A stretch of 64,000 nt of DNA, from contig NC_068349.1 in assembly GCF_014633365.1 (NCBI RefSeq), positions 37,463,192-37,527,191 on the forward strand, written 5' to 3'. This document shows, piece by piece, positions 48,300 to 59,449 of this stretch (within the stretch, counting starts at the first letter, position 1; each line of letters opens with the position of its first letter). Origin of the DNA: Diospyros lotus (Eukaryota > Streptophyta > Magnoliopsida > Ericales > Ebenaceae). Made by a program: the position numbers and the translations under genes. The notes beneath the pieces are model-generated. The model saw nothing but the letters and a program-made list of their open reading frames with translations. It was not told where the DNA came from and made no database searches.

Positions 48300-50331
48300 A
48301 TTAATTAATTAATATATCTAAATATGTATTGATAATTTATTTAAATATTTATATTTATTATTTAATTAAATTACGAATACACCCCTCATTTCAATGATTT
48401 AATGAGAAGTATATTAAAATTAATTAATTATATATTAATATAAATAACAACAAGAATGTATAAGTATAATTATTTTAATAAAATATTAAAACACCTAATA
48501 TATATTCATGGTGAATTAGTAAAATTATTTTTAAATTAAAAATATTATATTACGTGCTTCAGACAATATAAAATTTATTCAACACAAATAAAATCAGAGA
48601 AAGAAAGTAGACCCTATTCCCTCGTACCCATGTCAAGTTTACAACAAAATAATTTTCTTAAAAATATATAAAATAGTTGGTGTCATCTTATTTTTATAAT
48701 ACATCCAACTTATTACAATTCTCTCGAGTTCGAGATGCGACTTGAAAATATTACCCGTCAAACCTATTATTTGATTGATAATAATAAATTTTAGTGTAGA
48801 ATGTCCTTATTATTGTTACAATTCTTATATATTTGCTTCTCTTTATTCAAGTGCTATATTTTTTATTTGGTTGTCTTTATTCAAATGCCATAATTAATTA
48901 ATAAAATTAAGAGAGAGGAAAAATGATTCGGCTTATTAGTCTTCGACCGACTCTTAATTTGGTAAAGTTGTAAGAGAAAAAATAAATAATTAGAAGAAAT
49001 GAAGAAGGAGATTGCAAAAAAAGAGCGGAGAGAATCAAAATTTTGAATTGAATTAATTAACATGTTAATTTAAGTAATTCAAATTAACAAATTTAATACA
49101 AAAATAAATATTTACATCAATATATAAGTTTTGTATGCATCACATTCACCCGATATCCGAGTATCTATGAATTGCAAAAATATTTTGAGAGTATTGTTTT
49201 GGCATTTCTAAAACGAAATCGTTTTAGAAATGCCAAAAAAATGTCCAAAAAAAATATTTTTGGATTCTTTCTATAATTTTTAAAATATTTTGGAACTATT
49301 TAATAATTTCAAAAAATATTACAAATGCGTTTCCAAAATTGGAAACGTACTTCCATCCACGAAAATGTTAAAAACGGAAAAAAATTATGTTCTGTCTCTT
49401 ATTCAAAATTTTAAAACTTTTTAAAAAAAATTATTTGAATGCCTTATTAAATTTTTATTTATTTTTAGATTAAATAACTATTTTTTATAATTATATATAT
49501 TAAAAAATATATTTAAAAAAACTCCTATATTTTTTTTATTTACATGGTCATTTCTATGTTTTATTTTTTAAAAAAATATCATTTCTTAAATTTTATTTTA
49601 TATCGTAATTGTTTACGGGTCTCATTTGAATGTAGGGTATTTAATTATTATTTAAAAAGAAATATTTTTCATAAAATATTAAACCCAACCAAGGTCGAAT
49701 CAAAGTAATGGGTTGATCGTTTGTGGAAATTATAAAAACTAATCATATCTCAAATAGAAAATTTATTTTTAACATTTTTCTTAAAAAAATAAAAAAAAAT
49801 TACCTTCTCAAATAAATTAATTACAGTTTATAATCACTTTTATCAATGCAATTTCATTAAACAGTTCAACCTGATGAGTCACAGTTTTAGTTTCAATTTT
49901 GATTTTTTTATCAATTTTTTAATTTAAATTTATTTTAATATATTTTACTCACAATTACAATCGAATTTGATGTTTAAAGTGACTATAGAGTGTAATTTAT
50001 TTATTTGAGTAAATATAGAGTGAGATTAGTTTATTTAAAAAAATACAAATATTTTATTTTTCAATGAAAGCATTAAAAAGGATTGTGGTTAATTATGAAT
50101 TCAACTTCAACTTGGAAGTGAAGTTGAAGCCCAAGGCAAACTAGCGCGCTGTTTGGCAGCCCACATCTAAGTTCCAAACACACCATAAGTATGCGACATA
50201 AGAACACATATCCATACAACTAGAAGCGAAAAATCACAAATATAGAACTGAACTCCAAGTATATATCATACAAAGCACTTCAATTAATTTCACCCTAAAA
50301 TCTGAATAAGCGACAACCAAACAAAACCCAA
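48300..50331. other. AT-rich intergenic DNA
   Basis: Poly-A/T and TTAATTAA-rich sequence with no exon. The only ordered structure is the perfect hairpin at 49197-49238, listed separately. The last 100 bp probably belong to the 3' UTR of the NHL gene on the minus strand. Confidence 0.45.
49197..49238. repeat. Perfect 20-bp hairpin
   Basis: TTTTGGCATTTCTAAAACGA (49197-49216) is followed after 2 nt by its exact reverse complement (49219-49238). Downstream words such as AATTGGAAACGTACTTCC hint at further element sequence, but no outer inverted repeat or target duplication was found. Confidence 0.8.
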
Positions 50332-51084
50332 CTAGATCTTCACTTTCCTCCTGCACTTCTGGTCTTGAATGGCTCGAGTGGTGATGTTGATGGACATGGT
50401 GCAGTTCATCTTCACAACCACATGTTTCTTCACGATGCTCAGGATCTTCACCCTTCCTCCAACTCTGGTGAAGCTGCTCATGGTCAACAGCCCAGAGCCC
50501 ATATCACTCATCAACAAGCTACGGTTTGACATCAGCCTATCTGTGATGATATCGACGGTGATGTTCATTCTCATCGTCCGCCTCGGCTTGGCCTGGCCGC
50601 CCGGCCCGCGGGCCTCCCCGATCTCCGCTCCTCGGTAGAACAGCGCCGTGGTGGTGTTCCTGTACTTGAACGACGCGACGTTAGGGTTCTTAACCGAGAC
50701 GTCGGCGGTGAGGGACATGTTGGAGCCCGGGCGAGGGGTGGTGCCGTCGACGAGCTCGAGCTTGTCCACTGTAACCCCGTTCAGTTTTATGATGGGATCT
50801 TTCACTCTGAAGACGGTGAAGATGAGGACGACGACGACGACGACTTGGATGAGCAGAAGGGCGGCGACGCAGCCGCAACACTTGATGCATCTCCTGTGGC
50901 GCATCTTCTTCATGTACATGGCGGCCGCGCCGCCGTCGCTGCTCGACCGGAACGTGGATGGGGCTAGAGGCCGAACTTGATCCTTCTCCCCCATGTAAAG
51001 GACGGCCTCATCGCCGACGTCGTTGCTTGGCCGTACGGCGGCCGAAGCTAGAGACTTCCGGGCCTGCTCCGTCTCCTCCCCCAT
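50332..51084 (-). CDS. NDR1/HIN1-like (NHL) membrane protein with LEA_2 domain
   Basis: A single-pass membrane protein of the NHL/LEA hydroxyproline-rich glycoprotein-like family; relatives act at the plasma membrane in defence and stress responses. The intronless frame gives 250 residues. A cytosolic N-terminus of about 65 residues ends in a basic Cys-rich segment (MRHRRCIKCCGC), then one membrane helix (about 72-94). The LEA_2 domain (about 100-235) carries the conserved VKNPNVASFKY element and several N-glycosylation sequons (NMS, NTT, NIT, NRS, NCT), consistent with an external face. A TATA-like sequence lies near 51151-51160, about 70 bp before the ATG. The exact member cannot be named. 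It shares only the LEA_2 fold with the LEA14-type genes. Confidence 0.92.
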   Translation of the reverse strand: MGEETEQARKSLASAAVRPSNDVGDEAVLYMGEKDQVRPLAPSTFRSSSDGGAAAMYMKKMRHRRCIKCCGCVAALLLIQVVVVVVLIFTVFRVKDPIIKLNGVTVDKLELVDGTTPRPGSNMSLTADVSVKNPNVASFKYRNTTTALFYRGAEIGEARGPGGQAKPRRTMRMNITVDIITDRLMSNRSLLMSDMGSGLLTMSSFTRVGGRVKILSIVKKHVVVKMNCTMSINITTRAIQDQKCRRKVKI

Positions 51085-51419
51085 GGCTAGCGGGTGGAGT
51101 TAGGGGTGAAGGTACAGTGTTTGATTGGTTCAATTGCATCAATTTGGGGATATATAATGTGTGGGAAGGTGCTACAAAGTCCTATTTTTCCACACAATAG
51201 TGTTGATTTACATGTAGTTGATCAATTTTGACTAAAAGCTTTTGTCTTTTGAACTTTTGACTTATGGGGTGTGGCTAATTTTAATTAATTAATCAATTGT
51301 TATCCTATATATTGACACAAATTATTGTGTTCTTGAGGCAAAATATTGATAAAAGTTAATTTAAAGAATTAATTATTATTGGGTATGCATAATTATATTA
51401 TATAGATAGATAGATATAT
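51085..51419. other. NHL gene 5' flank, then AT-rich DNA
   Basis: Contains the TATA-like element for the minus-strand NHL gene near 51151-51160 and a GATTGG-type box near 51123. No other feature is recognised; a (GATA)n run near 51403-51417 borders the foldback that follows. Confidence 0.4.
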
Positions 51420-51872
51420 GGTCAAATTCATATTTTTATAGTTATTCTAACTTATTCTTATTTCAATTATGCCTTTAGATTTACATTTTGTAGTCAATCT
51501 AACTCTCTATATTTCAACTTTTTTTTTTATATGATAATTCAAATTTTTTGTTATTTCGATTAACTTATATACATATATTTTTGAGTTAATTTAATCCATA
51601 TATTTTAATATGTAAAAAAAAAAGTGAGATTAGTCAATTTAACAATTTTTTTATATGTTAAAATATAAGAGTTAAATTAACTTAAAAATGTAGGTACATG
51701 GGTGTAATTAAAATAACGAAAAAATTGAATTATCATATAAAAAAAATATCAAAATACAAGAGTTAAATTGACTCGAAAATATAATTATAAGGATATAATT
51801 AAAATAACAAAAAGTTTAGATGATTACATGAAAAAGACATAAAAATATATGAATAAAAATATAGATTTGGTC
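51420..51872. mobile_element. AT-rich foldback element, about 450 bp
   Basis: The left end GGTCAAATTCATATTTTTA is mirrored by GACCAAATCTATATTTTTA from the right. Sub-terminal arms also pair (TTATTTCAATTATGCC with GGATATAATTAAAATAA; ATGATAATTCAAATTTTT with AAAAATTGAATTATCAT). Both flanks carry ATAGATAGATA, possibly a target duplication inside a (GATA)n run. There is no coding capacity. Confidence 0.6.
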
Positions 51873-53363
51873 ATAGATAGATAAATTGATAAATAGATGT
51901 TTTTATTTTATTTTTATTATTTAAAATAAAATAGAATGAGAAAGGAAAAGATCTAGAAGGCTTCAAATCAATGGAATAAGAACAGGTGTTCTCACTCAGT
52001 TTATAATTAAAAATGGAAGACAAATTGGTTAGTAGTTGGAGATAGTCCTGAGAGTGTAACTACAATGATGTTAACACACACAAATAGTCAATGCCATTAA
52101 GAGAAAACCTCAATATCCTTATCAAGGATTGCACCAACAATTTGACAACTCCAAAACATTTGTCTAACCTATTTTATCTATTTTTTTTATAAGTCTCCCA
52201 TCCACTTGATTAATTTTTATGAGTTGGTGTAAATATATATTTTTTTAAAATACAAAAAATATTTTTTTAACTGAATTTTTGAAGTGTCATGCTTGCCGCC
52301 ACGATACGTGGTGAGGTTTGTGTAGTTTTTAATGTTGTATCCGATTGATATAGTATTTTTATCATATTTAGTGTTACATATTCTTTGTGATTATTATGGA
52401 GTTTCACCTACTAAGTGGTGAAATTTTACCTAATTCATGTAGATGAGATGCTTCTAATGAGATTATGAGTACTAATCGAGTCAAAAATTTGAATGCACCA
52501 TGTTATAGTGAAAAAAATAAAAAAAAAAAAGAAAACAAACTTATAAATTTTTATGTACCCACACTTTTGGAGAGGGTATTGACATCTTCAATTTTGTTAT
52601 GGAACCAATTTATCTTTTTAAAAATTATGATATTTAATTAAGAATGACGAGTCATAAATTAATAGTCTATTTAAACTATAAATTGATACTAATACATATT
52701 TGACATAAATTGAAAATTTAGACTACAATTGAAAATATAGTAAAAGTTTGATTCGTTCTTTGATAATTAATCCTAAAAAGATATCAAAGTTTTGGTTGCA
52801 TCGAAAAAACGAGAGAGCCCTAATGATATATCACCCTTCTGGTACCCTACAATGCCCTAATTGGGTCTTAAGAAGTTGCTCTTCAATGCTTAAGTTAGTA
52901 AGTGGATATGGAGAAAATAAAAAATTGTTAATATCTGTATTTTATAAGAAAAATAGAATTTAGTGATTGAAATATTGTTGCCGCTATTTAGTGGCGAAAT
53001 AACAATGAATTAGTAACAAAAAGGATTGAAATGGATTTGCGAGATTAGCGATGGAATTAGCAACGAAACACTAATCCATAGTTATGAGGACAAAGTTGTT
53101 AACATTTGCAATGGATCCGGCGACATAATACTTTCTTTTGCTAAATTTTGAGATAGATTTTATATTCCGTTGCTAAACTATGTTATCCCTATAGTGATAG
53201 TTTAAATTCGCTTATAACATTCTTATAGCAAAATTAGAACAACCTTAACCTTACAACCAAGCATAGCCCTCCATTATATAACACACAATTCATGGTAAAA
53301 CATCATAACATAGAGAGCCAAATTCATGACATATACGATAGGTAGCTAATTAAGAAATCATTT
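51873..53363. other. AT-rich intergenic DNA, nothing recognised
   Basis: A 71-codon frame at 52748-52963 has no recognisable domain. The stretch 52970-53215 is repeat-like, with recurring GGATTTGCGAGATTAGCGATGG-type words shorter than a full repeat unit. The last 100 bp are likely 3' UTR of the minus-strand LEA gene. Confidence 0.4.
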
Positions 53364-54464
53364 TCATTTCCTCTTGTTGACACAATTGATTACGGTTGAT
53401 TTGCCAATTTGACACAAGTTTGGGATCATGATCTTGCCCTTGGCAGAGATCGGAATAACAATGTCCACAAACTCCCACAAAACTATGATGCCAAGATCCA
53501 AATCCACCTGATAGTCGATCTCCAAGCCCTCGCTTGCTCGATCCAACAAGTTCCTCCATATTGTGTCATATGGCACAGTCACTGTTGTCTCTATTGGCTT
53601 GCCAAGTGACACGGTCTCCTTCTTTGATACAACCTTCTCTGTTAACACAACATTCTCCTTCTCGTTTGGCTTCTTTTTATTTGGCTCAATCATCCTATCC
53701 ATCATCACACTCACAAATTAGTTGAATTGTACATTGAGTATTGAAACAAAGTTTAAAGATGACATATGTTAGCTCCCAAAACGGAGATTTGAGATTTCGA
53801 CTAAAATTCATAAATCGAAAAAAATTAAAATTCTATAAAAATTTGAACCGAACCAATTGAACAAACCAAAAAATTGAACAAATTGGAAAAACTGAATCAA
53901 TCGAATAAACCAAACAAATCAAAAAGAAAAAAAAAATCAAACAAAGTGAAATAATTTTTGGCCTTATTATTGTCACCAACAGGTGATGCTAATGATCGAA
54001 ACTGACCATCGAATTCCCATAACCGTGGTGGTTCATATATTCAAAAATGAATTTGATCTAACGGTTGATTTTTTGTAATTCTAAAATTAATTTTATTGTC
54101 AAAACTTGCGTTTTTGAAAAAATGTTGTTGACCACCGTCTATCATGAATTTCGACAATTGGAATTAACTATCAGATTAGCGTTAGCTCAACAAACCCATA
54201 TACCGGAAATCAAAAAGATCTAATGGTTGAATTTCAGTCGATCTAAGTTTTAATGTCCATAATACTCACTCCATTTTTGTATGTGTGCGTGTACCAAAAA
54301 ATTGAAAAGGTCGCTAGGAACCTTGCCAAAGGGGTTGAAGCCTAGATGTCGTAAATTGCTAAAGGAAGCAAAGGCAACGTTTGAGGATATGGTGGTTGTT
54401 GAGGTGGCATGGGCGAGCACAATGGTGTGATGGAGCTAGTGCCTTGTGATGGGAGGAAACAACT

Positions 54465-54496
<32 letters not shown>

Positions 54497-55457
54497 TGGC
54501 AGCAATAAAAACATGGTTGTTGTTGACTTCAGAGGTAGAAAAAAAGGGTCTAGAACTCAGGATCGATCAAAGATGGCGATGAGAGACGAAAAGGAAGGAG
54601 AAGAGTTGAAGGCAAAGGGAAAGACAGAAGGATCAAATGGTTGATTCGATTTTACCGTTATTCTATTCTTCTTCTTTTATTCTGTGCTAAAAATGACATC
54701 GTTTTGAAATTTGCTCGATTCGATTATTTCAATTTTTTTAACACGAAAACCGAATTGAACCTTATCAAAAACTGAACCAAGCTAATAACTTTGATCGATT
54801 CAATTCAATTATTTCAATTAAATCAAAATTTCACACACCTCTAGTCCTTTATGATACTCCTGGTAAATCATCCTATATCCATCATGTAACAATCAAACAA
54901 GTCACTCTATACATATATAACAAAATCTTAAAAAAACACTTATTTGCCCCTAAAGTGGCAGTAGCCCAATGTTCATAGGAGTCGAGTTCAAATGGGGTCA
55001 AGAAGTCTTGAGTTGGAGTATCATTTCTGGGCTTCAAGTTGGGTGCGTGGTTGCCTACTTGCTGGTCTGTCGAGAGATTTGGATGGCAAAACCATAAATA
55101 GGCTAAGTCATAGGCGTATATGATAGGGTGAGTGTATCATCTAAAGTGGTTTGGCCAATCTATCTTGTTGCCGACTAACCTGTTGCCGACTTTGAGGACA
55201 AAATTGAGCTTGCGGATTTCGAATCTGGGATCGCTGGGTGAGACCTTAATGCCGAAGGTTATGGTGTTATGGTTGGCGTCCTTGACATAGACGTGCACAA
55301 ACCTTCCCTCCTCCTTCACTGGCTCTGGTGTCGCCGGCAGCTCTCCCATGAAACTCCAGTCGCCGGGATCCACCGCCTTCTTCGCTCTTCCACCGGACGA
55401 CGATGAGCTTGTTGAAGATCCCAACCTTGAAATGACCTTGCGGATCTGGGCACACAT
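53364..55457 (-). CDS. LEA_2 domain protein, paralogue of the gene at 25651
   Basis: Exon 1 is 55180-55457 and exon 2 is 53364-53709 on the minus strand. The 1470-bp intron starts GTTAGT and ends GTGAG, and splits a Ser codon exactly as in the plus-strand paralogue. Both genes have an exon 1 of 278 nt. The product has 207 residues. MCAQIRKVISRLGS aligns with MSARICKFIPKCGS of the paralogue; then come a Ser-rich stretch and the LEA_2 core (VHVYVKDANHNTITFGIKVS, TTVTVPYDTIWRNLLDRA, LEIDYQVDLDLGIIVL, GKIMIPNLCQIG). There is no signal peptide or membrane helix. A TATA box (minus-strand TTTATATAAG) lies at 55521-55530. Annotators could easily miss exon joining because of the long intron. The function is inferred from the family only. 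Confidence 0.82.
53780..54850. mobile_element. Foldback remnant inside the LEA intron, with (AG)n
   Basis: The left part is rich in GAACCGAACCAATTGAACAA-type words and the right part in their complements (GATTCGATTATTTCAATTTT). The right edge is ACACACCTCTA at about 54842, resembling the TAGAGGTGTG ends of a common plant hAT-derived foldback. An (AG)n run of about 29 bp lies at 54465-54493. The left terminus is too decayed to place. Confidence 0.45.
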
Positions 55458-55530
55458 CTTCAAGAAGAAGAAGAAGAAGAACTGAGCTCAAGTTAAAGCA
55501 AAGTGTAGAAGAGAAACTGTCTTATATAAA

Positions 55531-55903
55531 CAGTTAATTAATTCTATTCTGGTTGCTTACGCTTACGCTAATTAACAGTGATTAATTAACGTAAGCAAGA
55601 AAGAATCACATTCCTGCCAGCCAACCTCTCAAAGCAATGAAGGAAACATACAACATATATTCTTGAAGAATCATTGAAGCATAGCATTAGTTCCACTTTA
55701 ATTTCCTTTCATCCATCGGGTACCAAAAAATTCTCCAACACCTGGAACTAAAGCCCCCTGATGAATGATGATCAGTTTCATTGTTATCTCCTCTTTCTTT
55801 TCATTGGAAAAAGGTTAAAAACAAGTCTGATTGGAGTGAATGGTCTCTTCACTCAGAATCCCATTAAATATTTGATGATGCACAAGTTTGATCACCAGAA
55901 CAC
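55531..55903. other. Intergenic DNA between the LEA promoter and the copia element
   Basis: No gene is recognised. The last 30 bp before the LTR may be decayed chitinase-unit 5' flank, since the sequence on the far side of the element (58928 onward) clearly is. Confidence 0.35.
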
Positions 55904-56459
55904 TGTTGTGAAGAATGTCTCGGCAGCTGATAAGCTGCTGAAACAGGTTCAAATAGAAGTTCAAAGCTATCTCTTAGCTGGATTGTTAGAGAAAATTTAG
56001 CAGATAAGGATTAATCTAAAATTCCTAAAGTTTAGGCTATGTTTTGAATTATTTGATTAGTCTTAGCTATAGTTTTTTTTGATAAGTTATCTCTTATAAT
56101 TGAGGAAGTATTTGAATAGATTGTTAGATAAGGATGACTTGTGTATTTAAACAATCCATTGAACTTTATAAGTATGGTGTTCTTCTTCCGTTTTATGCTT
56201 TCAAGTTTTAGCTGAAATTCCTTTACCTCTATAGGTTCTGCTATCTGTTCCTAAGCTCGATCCTTCACAAAACCAACAAATTGGTATCAGAGCCAATATT
56301 CTTGAGGAGCCTGTGAGATTAAGAGAGAGTTTGATAGTCTTTTCAAGCTATTTTTCATTAGTTTTTTCCTGATTAGCTAATCATCATGCAATCGAAGCAC
56401 CATTCACTGCTATAGCACCACTTGTGTTTCAAGGAATAAACTATCAGATTTAGGCTGTT

Positions 56460-56935
56460 AGGATGGAGTTTTTCTAGATGCAAACGATCTTTGGGAGGTG
56501 GTTGAGGAAGATTACAAAGTTCCTTCATTATCGGACAATCCTACAGTTGCACAACTTAGGAATCACAAGGAGAAAAAGCAGAGGAAATCAAAGGCAAAGT
56601 CATGCCTATTCTGCTATTTCCCTAGTCGTTTTCACAAGAATCATGACTCTGAAGATAACAAAAGAAATCTGGGATTTTCTCAAGGAGTATGAAGGAGATG
56701 AGAAGATCAAGGGGATGCAAATGCTGAATTTAATCAGAGACTTTGAGCTGCAACGAATGAAGGAATCAGAGACCATTTAAGAGTACTCTGATAGACTTCT
56801 AGAGATTGCAAACAAAGTGAGATTATTGGGAGGAGAATTTGCAGACACGAGGCTTGTCCAAAAGTTGCTGGTTTCAGTCCCAAAAGGTTTGAGACAACAA
56901 TTTCAGCCTTAGAAAATACAAAGGATATGTCAAAG
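56460..56935 (+). pseudogene. Copia gag remnant
   Basis: Pieces in more than one frame match the N-terminal gag region of copia polyproteins: DLWEVVEEDYK, then after a frameshift TKEIWDFLKEYEGDEKIKGM, LNLIRDFELQRMKESETI, a stop codon at about 56779, EYSDRLLEIANKVRLLGGEF and LVQKLLVSVPKG. It stops at the assembly gap. The rest of gag, protease and integrase is absent, either lost or hidden in the gap. Confidence 0.85.
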
Positions 56936-56951
56936 TTAACCTTAGCAGAAC

Positions 56952-57051
56952 NNNNNNNNNNNNNNNNNNNNNNNNNNNNNNNNNNNNNNNNNNNNNNNNN
57001 NNNNNNNNNNNNNNNNNNNNNNNNNNNNNNNNNNNNNNNNNNNNNNNNNNN
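56952..57051. other. Assembly gap (100 N)
   Basis: Exactly 100 undetermined bases, the conventional length for a gap of unknown size. It separates the gag remnant from reverse transcriptase, so the missing protease and integrase may lie in the gap. Confidence 0.99.
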
Positions 57052-57054
57052 TGA

Positions 57055-58545
57055 CTGCAATGGAGGAGGAGCTTAGTATGATTGAGAAAACAACACTTGG
57101 GAGTTAGTTGATAGACCTAATAATAGGAAGATTATTGAAGTTAGATGGTGTTTAGAACAAAGTTGAATTCCGATGGTTCAATTAACAAGCACAAGGCTAG
57201 ATTGGTGGTGAAAGGCTATGCACAAGTGGCTAGAATGGACTACTTTGAAACTTATGCACCAGTGGCTTGTTTAGATACAATCAGGTTGGTGTTTTCCATT
57301 GCAGCTAAAAAAAAATGGAAGATATTTCAGCTTGATGCCAAATCAGCCTTCTTAAATGGCTATCTAAAGGAGGAGATTTCTATTGAGCAACCAGAAGGAT
57401 CTGTTGTTAAGGGACATGAGAATAAGGTGTACTTGCTTAAGAAAGCTTTATATGGATTGAAGCAAGCTCCAAGAGCCTGGAATGCAAGGATTGATGAGCA
57501 TCTCCTAAGTTTGGGATTTAACAAAAGCTTGAGTGAACCTACTCTTTATACTAAGCACTCTGCTACAAATTCCTTGATTGTCTAAGTCTATGTAGATGAT
57601 CTCTTGGTAACTGGAAGCAAACTCAAGGAGATAGATCAGTTCAAGTTGGAGATGATGAGGGTATTTGAGATGACCGATTTAGGAGAGATGTCTTATTTCC
57701 TTGGCATGGAAATCCAGCAATTCCAACATGGTATCTTCATTCATCAGCTGAAATATGCCAAGGAGATCCTAAAAAAATTTCAAATGGAGAAATGCAAACC
57801 TATGAGTACACTGATGGAGCAAAAGGCTAGATTATGCAAAGAAGATAGGACTGAAAGAGCTGATGAAGCGGTTTACAAGAGTCTCGTGGGCTGTCTCATG
57901 TACCTTACAACTACAAGACCTGACATTCTTCAAGCTGTAAGTATCCTTTCAAGATTTCTACATTGTGTTTCTTCAGAAACACTATAAGGTTGCAAAAAGA
58001 GTGCTGAGGTATATTAAATGAACACTTGATTATGGTGTTCTGTTATATAAGACAAGGGAATGCAGGCTTTATGGTTTTTCTGACAGTGATTGGGGTGGAT
58101 CATTGGATGATATGAAGAGTACTTCAGGCTATTGTTTTACAATTGGCTTGGGGGTATTCTCTTGGGGCTCTAAAAAGCAAGAAATAGTGGCTCAATCCAC
58201 GGCAAAAGCAGAGTTCATTGCTGCTACAACAGCAGTGAATCAAGCATTGTGGCTAAAGAAATTGCTAACCATTTTAAACTTGGAGCAAGAAGGGAGTATA
58301 AAGGTGTTTGTGGACAATCAAGCAGCCATAGCTATCTCGAATAACCCGGTATTTCACAACAAAACTAAGCACTTCAACATTAAATTATTCTTTCTCAGAG
58401 AAGTGCAGCAGAAAGGTGAAGTCAAGCCATTATATTGCAAAATAGAGGATTAACTAGCTGATTTATTAACCAAGGCTCTACCTAAGGCTAAGTTTGAACA
58501 GCTAAGATCGAGATTGGGAGTGTGTTCAGCAGCCGATGCAAGGAG
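57055..58545 (+). pseudogene. Copia reverse transcriptase and RNase H, disrupted
   Basis: The frame holds the copia [67 protein letters not shown] and YVDDLLVTGSK. Then comes the RNase H part: DSDWGGSLDDMKSTSGYCF, STAKAEFIAATTAVNQALWL, TKHFNIKLFFLRE and LADLLTKALPKAKFEQLR. Lesions are a TAA at 57583-57585 just before YVDD, a one-base frameshift near 57983, a TGA near 58018, and a TAA at 58451-58453. The element cannot make a full polyprotein. Confidence 0.92.
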
Positions 58546-58927
58546 GAGTGTTGTGAAAGAATGCCTCAGCAGCTGATAAGCTGCTAAAACAGGTTCAAAT
58601 AGATAGCGTTCAAAGCTATCTCTTAGCTGGTTTGTTAAAGAAAATTTAGCAGATAAGGATTCATTTAAAATTTGTAAAGTTTAGGCTATGTTTTGAATTA
58701 TTTGATTAGTCTTACCTGCAGTTTTTTTTGATAAGTTATCTCCTATAGTTGAGGACGTATTTGAATAGATTGTTAGATAAGGGTGACTTGTGTATTTAAA
58801 CAATCCATTGAACTTAATAAGTGTGGTGTTCTTCTTCCGTTCTATGTTTTCAAGTTTTAGCTGAAATTCATTTACCTCTATCTGTTTTGCTATCTGTTCC
58901 TAAGCTCGATCCTTCACAAAACCAACA

Positions 58928-59150
58928 AACGCAGACAGTGTTTGAAAATCAATTTCCTCTGTCCTAATTGTCTGTATCAGATTCCACTGTCTCCTTGTTA
59001 TTGTCCATTTATGTTGGATTATAAGGTAATCTATCTGTCTTTTCTTACTAATTGTTGGGGCTTTGTTCTGGTAAGTTAGCTGTCAGTGTGAACCATAATC
59101 TAATAGAGGCAATCAATATGCAGTTTGTTCAGTTATGGACTGGGATTGGA
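58928..59150 (-). repeat. Orphan piece of chitinase-unit 5' flank
   Basis: On the minus strand this matches the distal 5' flank of the intact chitinase gene (63790-63990) and of the coding-less unit (60200-60390). Shared plus-strand words are TGTCTCYTWGTTATTGTCCA-like, AATTGTTGGGGCTTTGTTCT and GTCAGTGTGAACCAT. The copia element inserted at its edge, and no chitinase coding sequence is found beside it. Confidence 0.6.
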
Positions 59151-59449
59151 ACAAAACTTCCAAATCTCACTCATAAGTTCATTAATATAGACTTGTGGGG
59201 ACTCACCTAGGAATTTTTCTGTCACTTTAGTCCATTGGTCAAACTCTTCTGGACAGAAAATGAAGGAAGGGGGAAGTTTTACCTATACCAACTTCCTACA
59301 ATGATTTTTGTTTGTGCCCAAAAAGCAGCATATTTGAAAATCCTTGACAGTAAGATCACCAGAAGTTTGATTTCACCCACTTAACCATTTTTCCTTACCT
59401 GAAACTCTTTGACAGCATGATCACCAAGAGCTTAAAACTCTTTAAATTC

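Larger units (their letters stand above)
55904..58927 (+). mobile_element. Ty1/copia LTR retrotransposon, interrupted by an assembly gap
   Basis: LTRs lie at 55904-56278 and 58549-58927 (375 and 379 bp), both starting TGTTGTGAA and ending ACAAAACCAACA, with scattered differences. The primer-binding site TTGGTATCAGAGCC at about 56281 matches initiator-Met tRNA, and the polypurine tract AAGGAGGAG precedes the 3' LTR. Flanks AACAC (55899-55903) and AACGC (58928-58932) look like a 5-bp target duplication with one mismatch. The interior is 2270 bp as assembled, including 100 Ns, so the true length is unknown. It sits against a fragment of chitinase 5' flank. Confidence 0.93.
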
